Assembly: GCA_002377855.1 (NCBI GenBank) | Contig: DFQQ01000010.1 | Span: 1-64,000 of the forward strand | Direction of reading: 5' to 3' | Source: Acidovorax delafieldii | GTDB lineage: Bacteria; Pseudomonadota; Gammaproteobacteria; Burkholderiales; Burkholderiaceae_C | DNA length: 64,000 bases | Part shown: positions 19,765-29,012 of the stretch, piece after piece | Numbering within the stretch: position 1 is the stretch's first letter | How the letters are laid out: every line of letters starts with the position of its first letter | Translations under genes and position numbers: made by a program | Notes under the pieces: model-generated | What the model saw: the letters and a program-made list of their open reading frames with translations, nothing else | Databases searched by the model: none | Told to the model about the DNA's origin: nothing

Positions 19765-19787
19765 ATCGAAGAGAAATCTGCCTGTAG

Positions 19788-19849
19788 CGCCCTGTAAATG
19801 GGCGCAAGATGCTATCTATTTAATAGCGAACACATCAGTTGGGTCGGTC
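19788..19849 (-). repeat. Dispersed palindromic repeat, copy 2 (after mutS)
   Basis: Contains GTAGCGCCC..GGGCGC and GCTATCTATTTAATAGC, the two palindromic parts of the repeat family, in the 187 bp between mutS and the Anbu gene. The reverse complement aligns with copy 7 near 54640. The rest of this gap shows nothing else recognisable. Confidence 0.65.
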
Positions 19850-19951
19850 TATTCCACAGCCGCCCTTGGCTGTGCGCCGCCGGCAGGTAGCCGCCGGTCT
19901 CCCGGGGCATCGCACTACACTCCACGCTTTGTCTTTTCCCCGATTCGATCC

Positions 19952-20779
19952 ATGACGTACTGCGTCGCCATCAAACTCAACGCCGGGCTGGTGTTCCTGT
20001 CCGATTCCCGAACCAACGCAGGCTTGGACCAGATCAGCTCGTTCCGCAAGATGATGATTTACGAGCGCACGGGCGATCGTTTCATGGTGCTGCTGTCGGC
20101 GGGCAACCTGAGCATCTCGCAGTCAGTGCGCGAAATACTTCAGACCACGCAGGTCAAGGACCGCGACGACGGCGAGGCCATCACCATCTGGAATGCGAAA
20201 AGCATGTTCGATGCTGCCCGCGTGCTGGGTGCTGCCGTGCGGCACGTACACGACCGCGACGGTGCAGCGCTCAAGCGCTCGGGCGTGGATTTCAACGTAT
20301 CGATGGTCTTCGGAGGGCAGATCAAGGGCGAAGGCATGCGCCTGTTCCAGGTCTACTCGGCGGGCAACTTCATCGAAGCCACATCCGAAACGCCGTACTT
20401 CCAGGTGGGCGAGTCCAAGTACGGCAAACCCGTTCTCGACCGCGTGCTCACGCCCGAAACCCCGTTGGACGAAGCTGCCAAATGCGCGCTGGTCTCGATG
20501 GACAGCACGCTCAAATCCAACCTGTCGGTAGGACTGCCGCTGGACCTGGTGGTGTACGAGGCCGACCACTTTGGCACCGACAAAGTGGTGTGCATCGACG
20601 AGAACAACCCTTACTTTCGCATGCTGCACGACAGCTGGGGGCAAAAGCTGCGCCAAGTGTTTGACAGCATTGAAGACCCGGCCTGGAATGGTGGCAGCAC
20701 ACAGGCCCCCATCCTGTCGGCAACCACGCGCAGCAAGCCGCTCAAGAAGATCACCACCCCACAGGACAAATTGATCTGA
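19952..20779 (+). CDS. Anbu-type proteasome-like peptidase
   Basis: A protein of 275 residues related to proteasome beta subunits and HslV, known as Anbu (ancestral beta subunit) or proteasome-type protease. It opens MTYCVAIKLNAGLVFLSDSR. Removal of Met1 would expose Thr2 as the N-terminal nucleophile, as in this family. The longer reading frame begins inside mutS; the ATG at 19952 is fixed by this conserved start. Anbu genes often sit beside ATP-grasp, alpha-E and transglutaminase-like genes; none is here, only an alpha/beta hydrolase 36 bp downstream on the same strand. The physiological substrate is unknown for the family. Confidence 0.92.
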   Translation: MTYCVAIKLNAGLVFLSDSRTNAGLDQISSFRKMMIYERTGDRFMVLLSAGNLSISQSVREILQTTQVKDRDDGEAITIWNAKSMFDAARVLGAAVRHVHDRDGAALKRSGVDFNVSMVFGGQIKGEGMRLFQVYSAGNFIEATSETPYFQVGESKYGKPVLDRVLTPETPLDEAAKCALVSMDSTLKSNLSVGLPLDLVVYEADHFGTDKVVCIDENNPYFRMLHDSWGQKLRQVFDSIEDPAWNGGSTQAPILSATTRSKPLKKITTPQDKLI

Positions 20780-20815
20780 AGGCCCATCGGCCGACCCCAA
20801 CACCCACACTCCACC

Positions 20816-21658
20816 ATGCCACGTCCGCTCACGCAGCCGCCGCTGCCCGTCGTTTTCTCACATGCCAACAGCTTTCCCGCCGGCACCTACCGGCTGCTGT
20901 TCAAGTACCTGAAGGATCGCGGCATGGACGTGAGCGCGGTAGAGCGCTTTGGACACGAGCCGCAGTACCCCGTCACCAACAACTGGCCCCATCTGGTGCA
21001 GCAGCTGGTGGACTTTGCCCAGGCCCAGGTGCAACGCATCGGAGGCCCCGTGTACCTGGTGGGGCATTCGCTGGGCGGCTTCTTGAGTGTGATGGCGGCC
21101 GCGCGCCACCCTGAGCTTGCGCGGGGTGTGGTGCTGATCGACTCGCCCCTCATCGGTGGCTGGCGCGCCAATGCCCTGGGCGTTGCCAAGCGCACGCAGG
21201 TGGTGGGCTCGCTATCGCCAGGCAAGGTGAGCAGCCGCCGCCGCGAGAGCTGGGCCAGCAACCTTGAGGCACTGGAGCACTTTCGCAAGAAGAAGGCATT
21301 TGCCAGCTGGCATCCGCAAGTGCTGCAGGACTACATCGAACACGGCCTGCAAGACCGCGCCGGCAAACGGGTGCTTGGCTTTGACCGGGCCGTGGAAACC
21401 GCTATCTACAACACCCTCCCACACAACCTGGGGCGCTTGCTCAGCAACCACCCGCTGCGGTGCCCGGCCGCCTTCATCGGTGGGCGGGATTCAGAAGAAA
21501 TGCGGCAGGTGGGCATGGCCATGACGCAACGGGTGACCCAGGGGCGCATCATGATGCTGGACGGCAGCCACCTGTTCCCCATGGAACAGCCTCTTGCCAC
21601 CGCTGCGGCGATAGAAGCCGCGCTGCTCAACCTGCAAGCCGTGGCGCACGCAGGCTAA
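20816..21658 (+). CDS. Alpha/beta hydrolase
   Basis: A product of 280 residues with the alpha/beta-hydrolase fold. The nucleophile elbow GHSLGG (Ser near residue 85), a likely acid in FIGGRDSEEM (near 223), and the catalytic His in LDGSHLFPMEQP (near 244) form a plausible triad. No signal peptide is seen, so it is probably cytoplasmic. It starts 36 bp after the Anbu gene and may be co-transcribed with it. The substrate cannot be deduced; esterase or thioesterase activity is possible. Confidence 0.85.
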   Translation: MPRPLTQPPLPVVFSHANSFPAGTYRLLFKYLKDRGMDVSAVERFGHEPQYPVTNNWPHLVQQLVDFAQAQVQRIGGPVYLVGHSLGGFLSVMAAARHPELARGVVLIDSPLIGGWRANALGVAKRTQVVGSLSPGKVSSRRRESWASNLEALEHFRKKKAFASWHPQVLQDYIEHGLQDRAGKRVLGFDRAVETAIYNTLPHNLGRLLSNHPLRCPAAFIGGRDSEEMRQVGMAMTQRVTQGRIMMLDGSHLFPMEQPLATAAAIEAALLNLQAVAHAG

Positions 21659-21812
21659 CCGCACCGAAACCTGATCCAAGCGGCAAGCAGGGAACTGGCG
21701 GCCGGTACCCCATTCGGGCCTTGGGCGGGCCTGGCGAGGCATTTCGCAAAAAATAGGCGGCTTTTCGCAACCTTTACCCTACACTGGACGGCAGTTACAG
21801 CGTGATACAACC

Positions 21813-22628
21813 ATGCCGCCCATTGCCGTCCGCCTCTGCCTGTGGAGCGCCCTGCTTTTTGCGGGGTGGATGGTAGCGACCGCATTGCGCTCGCACAACG
21901 CCGTCTCGATCGGCATCTTGACGGCGCCACTGCCGATGTTTGCGCCGTGCTGCGCCAGCTCGGCCCGCCTGCTGGGCCCTGGCGCCGCAATGCACTTTGC
22001 GACCATTGCCATCAGCCTGGGCTGGTTTGCGGAACAAATGGGCGCATCGCGGGGCTGGTTCTTCGGTGGCTACAGCTACACCGACCTGCTGGGGCCCAGG
22101 CTGGGCGAGGTGCCGCTGGTCATTCCGCTCATGTGGTTTGCGTTGACCTATGCCCGCAACGTCCCTGCCAACCTGATTGCGTGGCAGTCCCCGGTGCCTC
22201 AAAACCAGGGCAGTGGCAGCGCCATATTGTTGTCATCCATCGCAGCCATCATCGTCACCACATTCGACCTGGAGGCAGATCGGTACTTGGTGAACGTGCC
22301 GGGCGCGCGGGAGATGCACAAGAAAAACGGCGCGTGGTTTGGTGAGACCGTGCAGGGCTTTTGGGGTGGGGTGTTCATCAGTTCTTGCATCATCGCAAGC
22401 TTTTGCTGGTCGGTGTACCGCAGCGGCCTGGCGCGGCCGCCGTGGGCGCCGCGCCGCTATGCCGTCGTCCCCCTGGCTCTGTATGGCACGGGCAAGGCCT
22501 TTCAGGTGGTTCGGGGCCATCCGATGGAAATCCGATCCATAGCACCCTTTGCGATGGGGATCCCTTTGCTGTGCGCCTTGGCTGGCCTGCAACGTTGGCA
22601 GGCTGCTGTCGAAGGAGTTTTCGCATGA
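21813..22628 (+). CDS. CruF-like / DUF422 carotenoid biosynthesis-type membrane protein
   Basis: An integral membrane protein of 271 residues with about seven hydrophobic segments. The block GWFFGGYSYTDLLGPRLG followed by VPLVIPLMWF, and later TTFDLEADRY, resembles the DUF422 family, which includes the carotenoid hydratase CruF. No other carotenoid gene (crtB, crtI, crtY) is present, so a carotenoid role is only suggested by family. Its TGA overlaps the ATG of the oxygenase gene at 22625, so the two are very probably translated together and act in one pathway. Confidence 0.7.
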   Translation: MPPIAVRLCLWSALLFAGWMVATALRSHNAVSIGILTAPLPMFAPCCASSARLLGPGAAMHFATIAISLGWFAEQMGASRGWFFGGYSYTDLLGPRLGEVPLVIPLMWFALTYARNVPANLIAWQSPVPQNQGSGSAILLSSIAAIIVTTFDLEADRYLVNVPGAREMHKKNGAWFGETVQGFWGGVFISSCIIASFCWSVYRSGLARPPWAPRRYAVVPLALYGTGKAFQVVRGHPMEIRSIAPFAMGIPLLCALAGLQRWQAAVEGVFA

Positions 22629-24046
22629 ACGCGTCTTTGCGCGCAGCCAACGAGGCTGAACTGAACGCGATGCAGCTGGACACAGACCCGCTGGCCGACG
22701 AAACCATCGCGCGCATTCTGGGCCACTGGCCCGCTGGCGTACCTGGGCCTGGAGCCCCCCAATGGCAGGCAATTGCCACCGTCAACCGCCTGCTGGGCCA
22801 ATGGAGCAGCAACGGAGCCCTGCGCCACTGGAGCCCTGAGGGCGAGGACGTGCCCCCAGCCACAGTGCGTGCGCTGCAAGACTACCTGTCCGCAGGACAG
22901 GCCCTGCCCATCTGGGCCGATCACCGCAAGATCGCGCGTGCAGAGCAACTGTTCATGGAACATGGCGCGCTGTCCTGCGTCCTGTTGTTTTGCTCCAGCC
23001 TGCCCGAGTGTTATGTGATTCCAGACCTCTCCAGTGTGCTGCACACCGCAGGGCAGCTGGAGCAGCACACGGAATACCGCATTCGCTCCACAGCCGCCAT
23101 GATTTTCCCCGTCATGCTGCGCGGGGGACTCACGCAGCCGGGTGGAACGGGCATTGCCCAGGTGCTCAAGGTGCGGCTAATCCACGCGACGGTGCGCAAC
23201 CTGATCCTGCGGGGCAGCCCCAGAGACGCCGCGCACCGCACCAACGGGGCCGGCTGCCTGCCCCCACTGCCGCAAACCCAGGCGCGCAGCGCCATGCATG
23301 CGGCGCTGTATGCGCGGGGCTGGGACCTTTCGGCCCAGGGTGCGCCATGCAACCAGGAAGAGCTGGCCTACACCCTGTTCACCTTCGGCTATGTGTTCTT
23401 GCGCAGCATGCGCAAGCTCGGCATCGGTCTGCCACCTGCGGACGAAGAGGCATACCTGCACGCCTGGAACGTGGTGGGCCATGTGCTGGGTATAGATTCA
23501 GCGCTCATGGTGCACAACATGCACCAGGGCGAATCCCTCATGGTGCAGATGCAGGAGCGCGGCCGTGCCCGCACCGTGCAGCCCGACCCGCGCCCCGCCC
23601 TGGCTGAAGCCCTCATGCAGACCATGGCCCACGCGATCCCTTGGGGGCCTGCCAGGTTCTTTCCCCCACTCATGACGCGCTACCTGTGCGGCACACAGAC
23701 AGCGCATGACTTGGCATTGGATCAGCGCAAGCCCCCGTGGGCCCCGCGGGCCATGTTCTGGAGCCTGCTATGGACCGCCCGGGCGATAGACACGCTGGCG
23801 CGCGCCGTGTCTCCGCATTTCTCCATTTCCCGCACGCTGACCCGGGTGCTGGGCTACCACTTCATGAGCAGACTGCTCATGAGCCAGACGCGCCCACTGC
23901 AGTTGCCCGAGCAACTACTCGATCAGATGGATGTAGCCATGGCCCATTGGAGTGACGACACCCGCGCTCCTGGCTGGCTCAACCGGCTTGAAGACCGGCT
24001 GACCACCACCGGGCGGTGGCGGCTGCACCGCCCAACAGCGCGCTGA
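22625..24046 (+). CDS. MpaB/Lcp-like oxygenase family protein (DUF2236)
   Basis: A product of 473 residues resembling the DUF2236 family, which includes the fungal MpaB oxygenase and the latex-clearing protein Lcp, a b-type haem dioxygenase that cleaves isoprene chains. The family core is visible: EYRIRSTAAMIFPVMLRGG, then KVRLIHATVRNLIL with the likely haem-ligand His, then the helix block containing AWNVVGHVLGID. There is no Sec or Tat signal, so unlike Lcp it is probably not exported. The start is fixed by an ATGA overlap with the CruF-like gene. An isoprenoid- or carotenoid-derived substrate is an inference from that pairing. Confidence 0.8.
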   Translation: MNASLRAANEAELNAMQLDTDPLADETIARILGHWPAGVPGPGAPQWQAIATVNRLLGQWSSNGALRHWSPEGEDVPPATVRALQDYLSAGQALPIWADHRKIARAEQLFMEHGALSCVLLFCSSLPECYVIPDLSSVLHTAGQLEQHTEYRIRSTAAMIFPVMLRGGLTQPGGTGIAQVLKVRLIHATVRNLILRGSPRDAAHRTNGAGCLPPLPQTQARSAMHAALYARGWDLSAQGAPCNQEELAYTLFTFGYVFLRSMRKLGIGLPPADEEAYLHAWNVVGHVLGIDSALMVHNMHQGESLMVQMQERGRARTVQPDPRPALAEALMQTMAHAIPWGPARFFPPLMTRYLCGTQTAHDLALDQRKPPWAPRAMFWSLLWTARAIDTLARAVSPHFSISRTLTRVLGYHFMSRLLMSQTRPLQLPEQLLDQMDVAMAHWSDDTRAPGWLNRLEDRLTTTGRWRLHRPTAR

Positions 24047-25902
24047 TCACGGCCTGGTCCAGTCCGCGCCAACGTACATCCTTTTCCAACGTGCAGCTAT
24101 CGCCCCTTCACCTGGTCGTCTACTGGCTTCGCCAGCCGTGCGGCTGGCGTGCGGCGGCGCTGCGCTGGGCCTTCTACGCTGCGGTTGCCTGGGCATTCAT
24201 GGGTTGTTCAGCCGCATCGGCGAGTGCGGCCGAACCGCTGTTATTGCGCGACGCCGCCCATACGGTGCAGGCGTGGCCGGCCGTCACGCTGCTCGTCGAC
24301 GAGCAAGCGGCCTTCAGCACCGATGAGGCGCTGGAGCGGCGAGGGGAGTTTCAGCGCCCCACCAAAGATGCCACGCTGGGTGTGCGCAAGGACGCGGTCT
24401 GGCTGCACATCCCTGTCGCGGTGGATGCCGCCTCCAGCGGCAGGTGGATCCTGGAGATCAACCACCCCGATCTGAACCGGATCGACGTCGTGCTGATGCA
24501 ACGCGGTGAAATCCTGCAACGCAGCGTGCTGGGCACTGATGTACCGCGGGCCGAGCGCCCACTGCCCGGGCGCACACCGGCGCAAGCCTTCCATCTGCAG
24601 CCCGGTCAAGATTACGAGTTCTTGCTGCGTGTGCAGACGCGCGGCGCCATGATCTTGCCGATCACTTTCAACACGCCCTCGGGCATCCTCAGCCGTTCAG
24701 TGAATGAGCAAATGCTGCAAGGGGTGCTGACGGGCCTGGCGCTGTGCCTCATTTTCTACAGCCTGGCCCAGTGGTTCAGCCTGCGCGAGCCGTTGTTCAT
24801 CCAGTACGCGCTGCTCACCACCGGCAGCTTGCTGTATTCCATGCACTTCTTTGGCATTGGGCAGCAATACCTGTGGGGTCACAACCCCTGGCTGACCAGC
24901 CATGCCGTCGGGCTGGCATCACTGGTGGCCCTCATCGGCAGTTTTCTGTTCATGAGCCAGGCCCTGGAAGGCCACAACCCCCAGAGCCGCTTCTTGCGCG
25001 GCATGCGCCTGGGGGCCGTGCTGACCGCCGTGCTGGCCGTCGCCTACGCACTCGACCTCATATCGCTCAAAGGGTTGTCCGTCATCGTCAGCGTCATGGG
25101 GCCGCTGCCTGCGATGCTGAGCATTCCGGGAGCGTGGCGCCGGGCGCGCAAGGGGGACAGCATCGGCACCACGCTGCTGATCGCTTGGTTTGTGTATGGT
25201 CTCGGCTCCGCAGTCATCATCGGAGTGATCAACGGCGGACTGCCCGTGAACTTCTGGACGCTGCACTCATTCCAGATCTCCGCAACGGTCGACATGCTGC
25301 TCTTCATGCGCGTGCTGGGCCTGCGCACCGAAGCACTGCACACCAAGGTGCTGCACGCCAACCAGCAGCTCGACGCCATGCACTCCCTGGCCCATACCGA
25401 CCCGCTCACGGGGCTGCCCAACCGGCGCGGGCTGCAAATCGAGCTTTCGTCGGCCCTGTCTCGCGCCCGTCCCGAAAGCCGGCTGGCGGTGTATGTCATG
25501 GACCTGGACGGCTTCAAGCCCGTGAATGACCAGCACGGGCACGACGTGGGCGATGAACTGCTGGTGGCGGTGGCCAAGCGGCTGCAGGGCCATCTGCGCC
25601 AGACGGATGTGATCGCACGCCTGGGCGGTGACGAGTTCGTGGTGGTGACCGGTCAGCTGCACAACACGGTACAGGCCCACGAACTCGGTCTCAAACTGCT
25701 TGAAGCGTTTTCGTCTCCTTTCTCCTTGGGACACATCCAGGTGCAGGTGGGCCTGACCATCGGCTACGCCATTGCCCCAGACGACAGCCAGGACGGCGCC
25801 GGGCTCCTCAAGTTGGCTGATGCCGCCATGTACAGCGGCAAGCAAAGCGGCAAGTTCTGCGTGCGGCGCAATACAGGCGATCTGGCACTGTCATCGGCGT
25901 GA
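24016..25902 (+). CDS. 7TMR-DISM membrane diguanylate cyclase
   Basis: About 628 residues. After an N-terminal signal region, a periplasmic 7TMR-DISM extracellular domain (about 55-215) is followed by seven transmembrane helices (about 235-435). A GGDEF domain comes last, with LTGLPNRRG, DLDGFKPVND and LGGDEFVVV, and an intact RxxD inhibitory site (RQTD) five residues before GGDEF. It should make c-di-GMP in response to an external or membrane signal. The start is unclear: GTG at 24016 overlaps the oxygenase by 31 bp, and GTG at 24091 is an alternative. Neither has a good ribosome site. Confidence 0.88.
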   Translation: MAAAPPNSALITAWSSPRQRTSFSNVQLSPLHLVVYWLRQPCGWRAAALRWAFYAAVAWAFMGCSAASASAAEPLLLRDAAHTVQAWPAVTLLVDEQAAFSTDEALERRGEFQRPTKDATLGVRKDAVWLHIPVAVDAASSGRWILEINHPDLNRIDVVLMQRGEILQRSVLGTDVPRAERPLPGRTPAQAFHLQPGQDYEFLLRVQTRGAMILPITFNTPSGILSRSVNEQMLQGVLTGLALCLIFYSLAQWFSLREPLFIQYALLTTGSLLYSMHFFGIGQQYLWGHNPWLTSHAVGLASLVALIGSFLFMSQALEGHNPQSRFLRGMRLGAVLTAVLAVAYALDLISLKGLSVIVSVMGPLPAMLSIPGAWRRARKGDSIGTTLLIAWFVYGLGSAVIIGVINGGLPVNFWTLHSFQISATVDMLLFMRVLGLRTEALHTKVLHANQQLDAMHSLAHTDPLTGLPNRRGLQIELSSALSRARPESRLAVYVMDLDGFKPVNDQHGHDVGDELLVAVAKRLQGHLRQTDVIARLGGDEFVVVTGQLHNTVQAHELGLKLLEAFSSPFSLGHIQVQVGLTIGYAIAPDDSQDGAGLLKLADAAMYSGKQSGKFCVRRNTGDLALSSA

Positions 25903-25942
25903 TGCTGAGCGCAGTCACCCCGCGGAGACACGACGGGCTGGG

Positions 25943-26941
25943 TCAGCGACAGCAGCGGTAGGCAAGTCCTACCGATGCGGAGTAGCCCACCGGCTCCACC
26001 GTGAGGGGGCTGCGCCGGGCATCGCCCTGCAATTGCGATACCCGCACCCCACCCAACGCGACCCAGTGACGACTGAGCGCCACCATCACATCCACCCCGG
26101 CGTCCACACTGTAGAGCCCTGCTTTCGGATCGAATGCGGGCAGCGGGCTGGTAGCGCCCGCCGCAGAGGCGGGTACACCGAAATGGGTGCGCAAATACTG
26201 CCGGTCTGCAAAGCCGGCGCCCACGCCAAAAGACACCCGTGTTCGCTCTGAGTAGGGAAAGCTGTAGCCCATGTTCAGCGAAATCTGCGCTCCGCCATCG
26301 CGCCCCAGAATGTCCTGAGAAACGCCCGCGCCAATTGACCAGCGGGGCGTCAGCGCATAGCCGGTACTCAGGCGGGCCCGCAAGGTGGAGCGCACGTCCG
26401 GCAAGCCGCGGCGCCGTGGCGAACCGGCCCCATCGTCGCCTTGGTCAATGCGCAACGACGCCCTGAGCGAAAACCGATCGCTCTCGGCCAATGTGGCGCT
26501 GGCTCCCGAATCAGACCGCGCTGCCAGGCCGTGGCCCATGAGGGCACTGCCGCGCGAGGAGCTGAGGCGAAAGCGGCCATATTCCACCGCCCAGGCTGGC
26601 CGCAAGCTGTACGAGCGCTCCGCACCACCGGCATAGTCGGGGCTGGAACCAACGATAGCCCCGAGCACATAGTTCACCCTGGACTTGGGCGGGGCCGCTG
26701 CGTCATTGGTCGATCCGGGCGCGGCACGGTCCACACCCTCAGAACCCGGGGCCTCCGTTTGAGCGGATTCACCCGGGTGCGCCGCTGCAAGCAGCGCGCT
26801 CTGCGCGCCTGACGGCTGGGCCATCGCAACTGCACCGGTACAGCACGCCAGGGCCACTGCCGGCCACCAGCGTGAAAGCCCGCCCGCACCCTCTGCTGGC
26901 AAAGCACTTGCCACAGCCCCCGCCCCATGCTGCGTTTTCAT
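25943..26941 (-). CDS. MipA/OmpV family outer-membrane protein
   Basis: A product of 332 residues with an N-terminal signal region (WWPAVALACCTGAVAMAQ) and alternating beta-strand-like segments ending in Arg after a final strand (SASVGLAYRCCR), typical of outer-membrane barrels. The motif VLGAIVGSSPDYAGG is the MipA/OmpV opening. MipA was first described as a scaffold for the murein hydrolase MltA and murein synthase. The start at 26941 is set by an ATGA overlap with the uppP stop; a much longer frame through uppP is a shadow. A low-complexity stretch of about 45 residues follows the signal peptide. Confidence 0.85.
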   Translation of the reverse strand: MKTQHGAGAVASALPAEGAGGLSRWWPAVALACCTGAVAMAQPSGAQSALLAAAHPGESAQTEAPGSEGVDRAAPGSTNDAAAPPKSRVNYVLGAIVGSSPDYAGGAERSYSLRPAWAVEYGRFRLSSSRGSALMGHGLAARSDSGASATLAESDRFSLRASLRIDQGDDGAGSPRRRGLPDVRSTLRARLSTGYALTPRWSIGAGVSQDILGRDGGAQISLNMGYSFPYSERTRVSFGVGAGFADRQYLRTHFGVPASAAGATSPLPAFDPKAGLYSVDAGVDVMVALSRHWVALGGVRVSQLQGDARRSPLTVEPVGYSASVGLAYRCCR

Positions 26942-27777
26942 TCGGCCCATTGCACCCACCCCATCCAAGCGGTAGCCAACACCACCACGCCAAATACGAT
27001 GCGGTAGTACGCAAACACCACGAAGCTGTGCGTACTGATGTAACGCAGCAGCCAGCGCACGCACAACCAGGCGCTGATGAACGAGAACACCAGCCCGGTC
27101 AAAAACATGGGGGCGTCGGCCACCGACAGCAGCGCACGTTCCTTGTATAGGCTGTACACTCCCGCGCCGATCAGAGTCGGGATGGCCAGGAAGAAAGAAA
27201 AGTCGGTGGCCGCCTTGCGCGACAGCCCCAACAGCATGCCGCCGATGATGGTGGAGCCACTGCGGCTGGTTCCAGGCACCATGGCCAGGCACTGCACCAG
27301 GCCCACCTTCAGCGCATCCAGCGCAGTCATGTCGTCCACGGCCTCGATGCGCGTGGCCACCGGTGCCCGGCGCTCAGCCCACAAGATGACGAAACCGCCC
27401 ACGATGAACGTGGTGGCCACGACCACCGGGGTGAACAGATGTGCCTTGATGGCCTTGCCAAACAGCAGCCCCAGAACCACAGCAGGCAAAAAGCCAATCA
27501 ATACGTTGAGTGCAAACCGCTGCGCCTGCTGCTGGGTGGGCAGCGCCACCAGCGTGGCACGGATCTTTTGCCAATACACCAGGATCACCGCAAAGATGGC
27601 ACCGGTCTGAATGGCGATGTCGAACACTTTGGCTTTGGCATCGTCAAAACCGAGCAGTGAGCCCGCAAGGATCAGATGGCCCGTGGACGAAATGGGGAGG
27701 AATTCGGTCAGCCCCTCCACCACTCCCATGACGGCCGCCTTGGCCAGCAAAACGATATCCACGCGCAATTCCTTCAT
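26938..27777 (-). CDS. uppP: Undecaprenyl-diphosphatase UppP (BacA)
   Basis: An integral membrane phosphatase of 279 residues that recycles undecaprenyl pyrophosphate to the lipid carrier used in peptidoglycan and other envelope polymers. The family signatures are intact: GVVEGLTEFLPISSTGHLI near the N-terminus with the essential Glu and Ser residues, and the second block MVPGTSRSGSTIIGG near residue 165. About eight hydrophobic helices are seen. It overlaps the mipA-like gene by 4 bp, an unusual pairing of a lipid-carrier phosphatase with a murein-linked barrel protein. Confidence 0.97.
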   Translation of the reverse strand: MKELRVDIVLLAKAAVMGVVEGLTEFLPISSTGHLILAGSLLGFDDAKAKVFDIAIQTGAIFAVILVYWQKIRATLVALPTQQQAQRFALNVLIGFLPAVVLGLLFGKAIKAHLFTPVVVATTFIVGGFVILWAERRAPVATRIEAVDDMTALDALKVGLVQCLAMVPGTSRSGSTIIGGMLLGLSRKAATDFSFFLAIPTLIGAGVYSLYKERALLSVADAPMFLTGLVFSFISAWLCVRWLLRYISTHSFVVFAYYRIVFGVVVLATAWMGWVQWAE

Positions 27778-28014
27778 GCCCTACGGGCCAGCTAAAGCGC
27801 AAATTATCGTCTGACCCAACGGGGCCTGTTGCCGCACCTCGCAGTGCACTGCAACCATTTCGCGCCGCCCAACCGCACTTTGCGCCGCCCCTGCGCACTT
27901 CGTCGCAAAGCCCTGGCCTCCACCCGATGCGCCCGGCACAGTCACGCCATCCCAAGACGCGCTGCTCACAGCCAACGCCCACCGCACTGAACCGACACCA
28001 GCGAGACACCAGCC

Positions 28015-28437
28015 ATGATCACGCTCTCCACCCTGCCTGCCGCCGTTGCCATTCACCTCACCGCCGCCGTGCTGGCCACCGCCCTGGGCCCCGTGGCCCT
28101 GTGGGCCCGCCGCAGCCGGACACAGCGCCCACGCCTGCACCGCGCTGCAGGCTATGCCTGGGTCACGCTCATGGTGCTCACTGCACTGTCGGCCCTGTTC
28201 ATCAGTGGCAGCCGTGGGCCGCGCCTGGCGGGCTTTGGCCCCATCCACCTGCTGGTGCCGTTTGCACTGGGAATGATCGCGCTGTCGTTCCGCTACCTGC
28301 TGCAGGGCAACCTCAGCGGCCACCGGCGCACCATGCAGGGCGTGTACATCGGCGGCTGCGTGGTGGCCGGGTCGTTCACCCTGCTACCGCAGCGCCTGCT
28401 GGGCCAATGGCTGTGGGGCGGCCTGGCGCTGATCTAA
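28015..28437 (+). CDS. DUF2306-type small membrane protein
   Basis: A product of 140 residues with four hydrophobic helices. The motif RPRLHRAAGYAWV, followed by a GHRRTMQGVYIGG block, matches the DUF2306 family, whose function is unknown. It begins a + strand run of genes (2TM protein, LytS-like kinase, LytTR regulator) and may be co-transcribed with them, although 79 bp separate it from the next gene. Confidence 0.75.
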   Translation: MITLSTLPAAVAIHLTAAVLATALGPVALWARRSRTQRPRLHRAAGYAWVTLMVLTALSALFISGSRGPRLAGFGPIHLLVPFALGMIALSFRYLLQGNLSGHRRTMQGVYIGGCVVAGSFTLLPQRLLGQWLWGGLALI

Positions 28438-28516
28438 CCCAAAGCCTCCCGATTCCTTTTCACGCTATTTCCGTTTCCGTTTTCTTTCACCGTTCATCGT
28501 CCCCCAAGGAGCCGCC

Positions 28517-28843
28517 ATGAATCCCTCAGAACCACTGCACACATCTCATCCAGTCAACCATGCCGAGCCCAACGATCCGCTGGACCGCCTCGCCCGCAAG
28601 CGCGCGGGCGCCAAGCTTGGCTGGTACCTGCACGCCACCCTCTTCGTGCTCATCAATGTGGCGTTGACCCTGCTGTCATCGGCCCACGGCAAGCACTGGG
28701 CCATCTTTCCGGCCATAGGCTGGGCTGTCGGGCTGGCGGCGCATGGCCTGGCGGTGTTTGTGCTGGGCAGCGGCAGCAGCCTGCGCGAGCGCATGGTGCA
28801 AACCGAGCGAGAACGCCTGCAAGCCACGCACCGCCGCCGCTGA
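28517..28843 (+). CDS. 2TM-domain small membrane protein
   Basis: A product of 108 residues with a charged N-terminus (LDRLARKRAGAKLGWYLH), two hydrophobic helices and a basic, arginine-rich tail. This matches the 2TM domain that often accompanies LytTR/LytS-type two-component genes, as it does here. The ribosome site AAGGAG precedes the ATG. Its function is not known; a role in membrane sensing with the downstream kinase is inferred from position. Confidence 0.75.
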   Translation: MNPSEPLHTSHPVNHAEPNDPLDRLARKRAGAKLGWYLHATLFVLINVALTLLSSAHGKHWAIFPAIGWAVGLAAHGLAVFVLGSGSSLRERMVQTERERLQATHRRR

Positions 28844-29012
28844 GAGCGGGGACGCCGGGCCCATCTCGGCGCCCAGCCACAAGCCAACGTGGCTCCTAGA
28901 ATCACCCCACCATGCCCATGCCGCCGCCCAACCCGCCCCCACACCGCATCGGCAGCCCGCCCGCACACTGGCGTCAGCGGCTGGCAAAGGCTGGGCCGCT
29001 CTGGCTGCAGGC

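Noticed and set aside
25943..27292. A longer form of the MipA-like gene reaching through uppP
   Set aside because: The first 115 residues are a shadow of uppP; the ATGA overlap at 26941 and the signal peptide give the true start.
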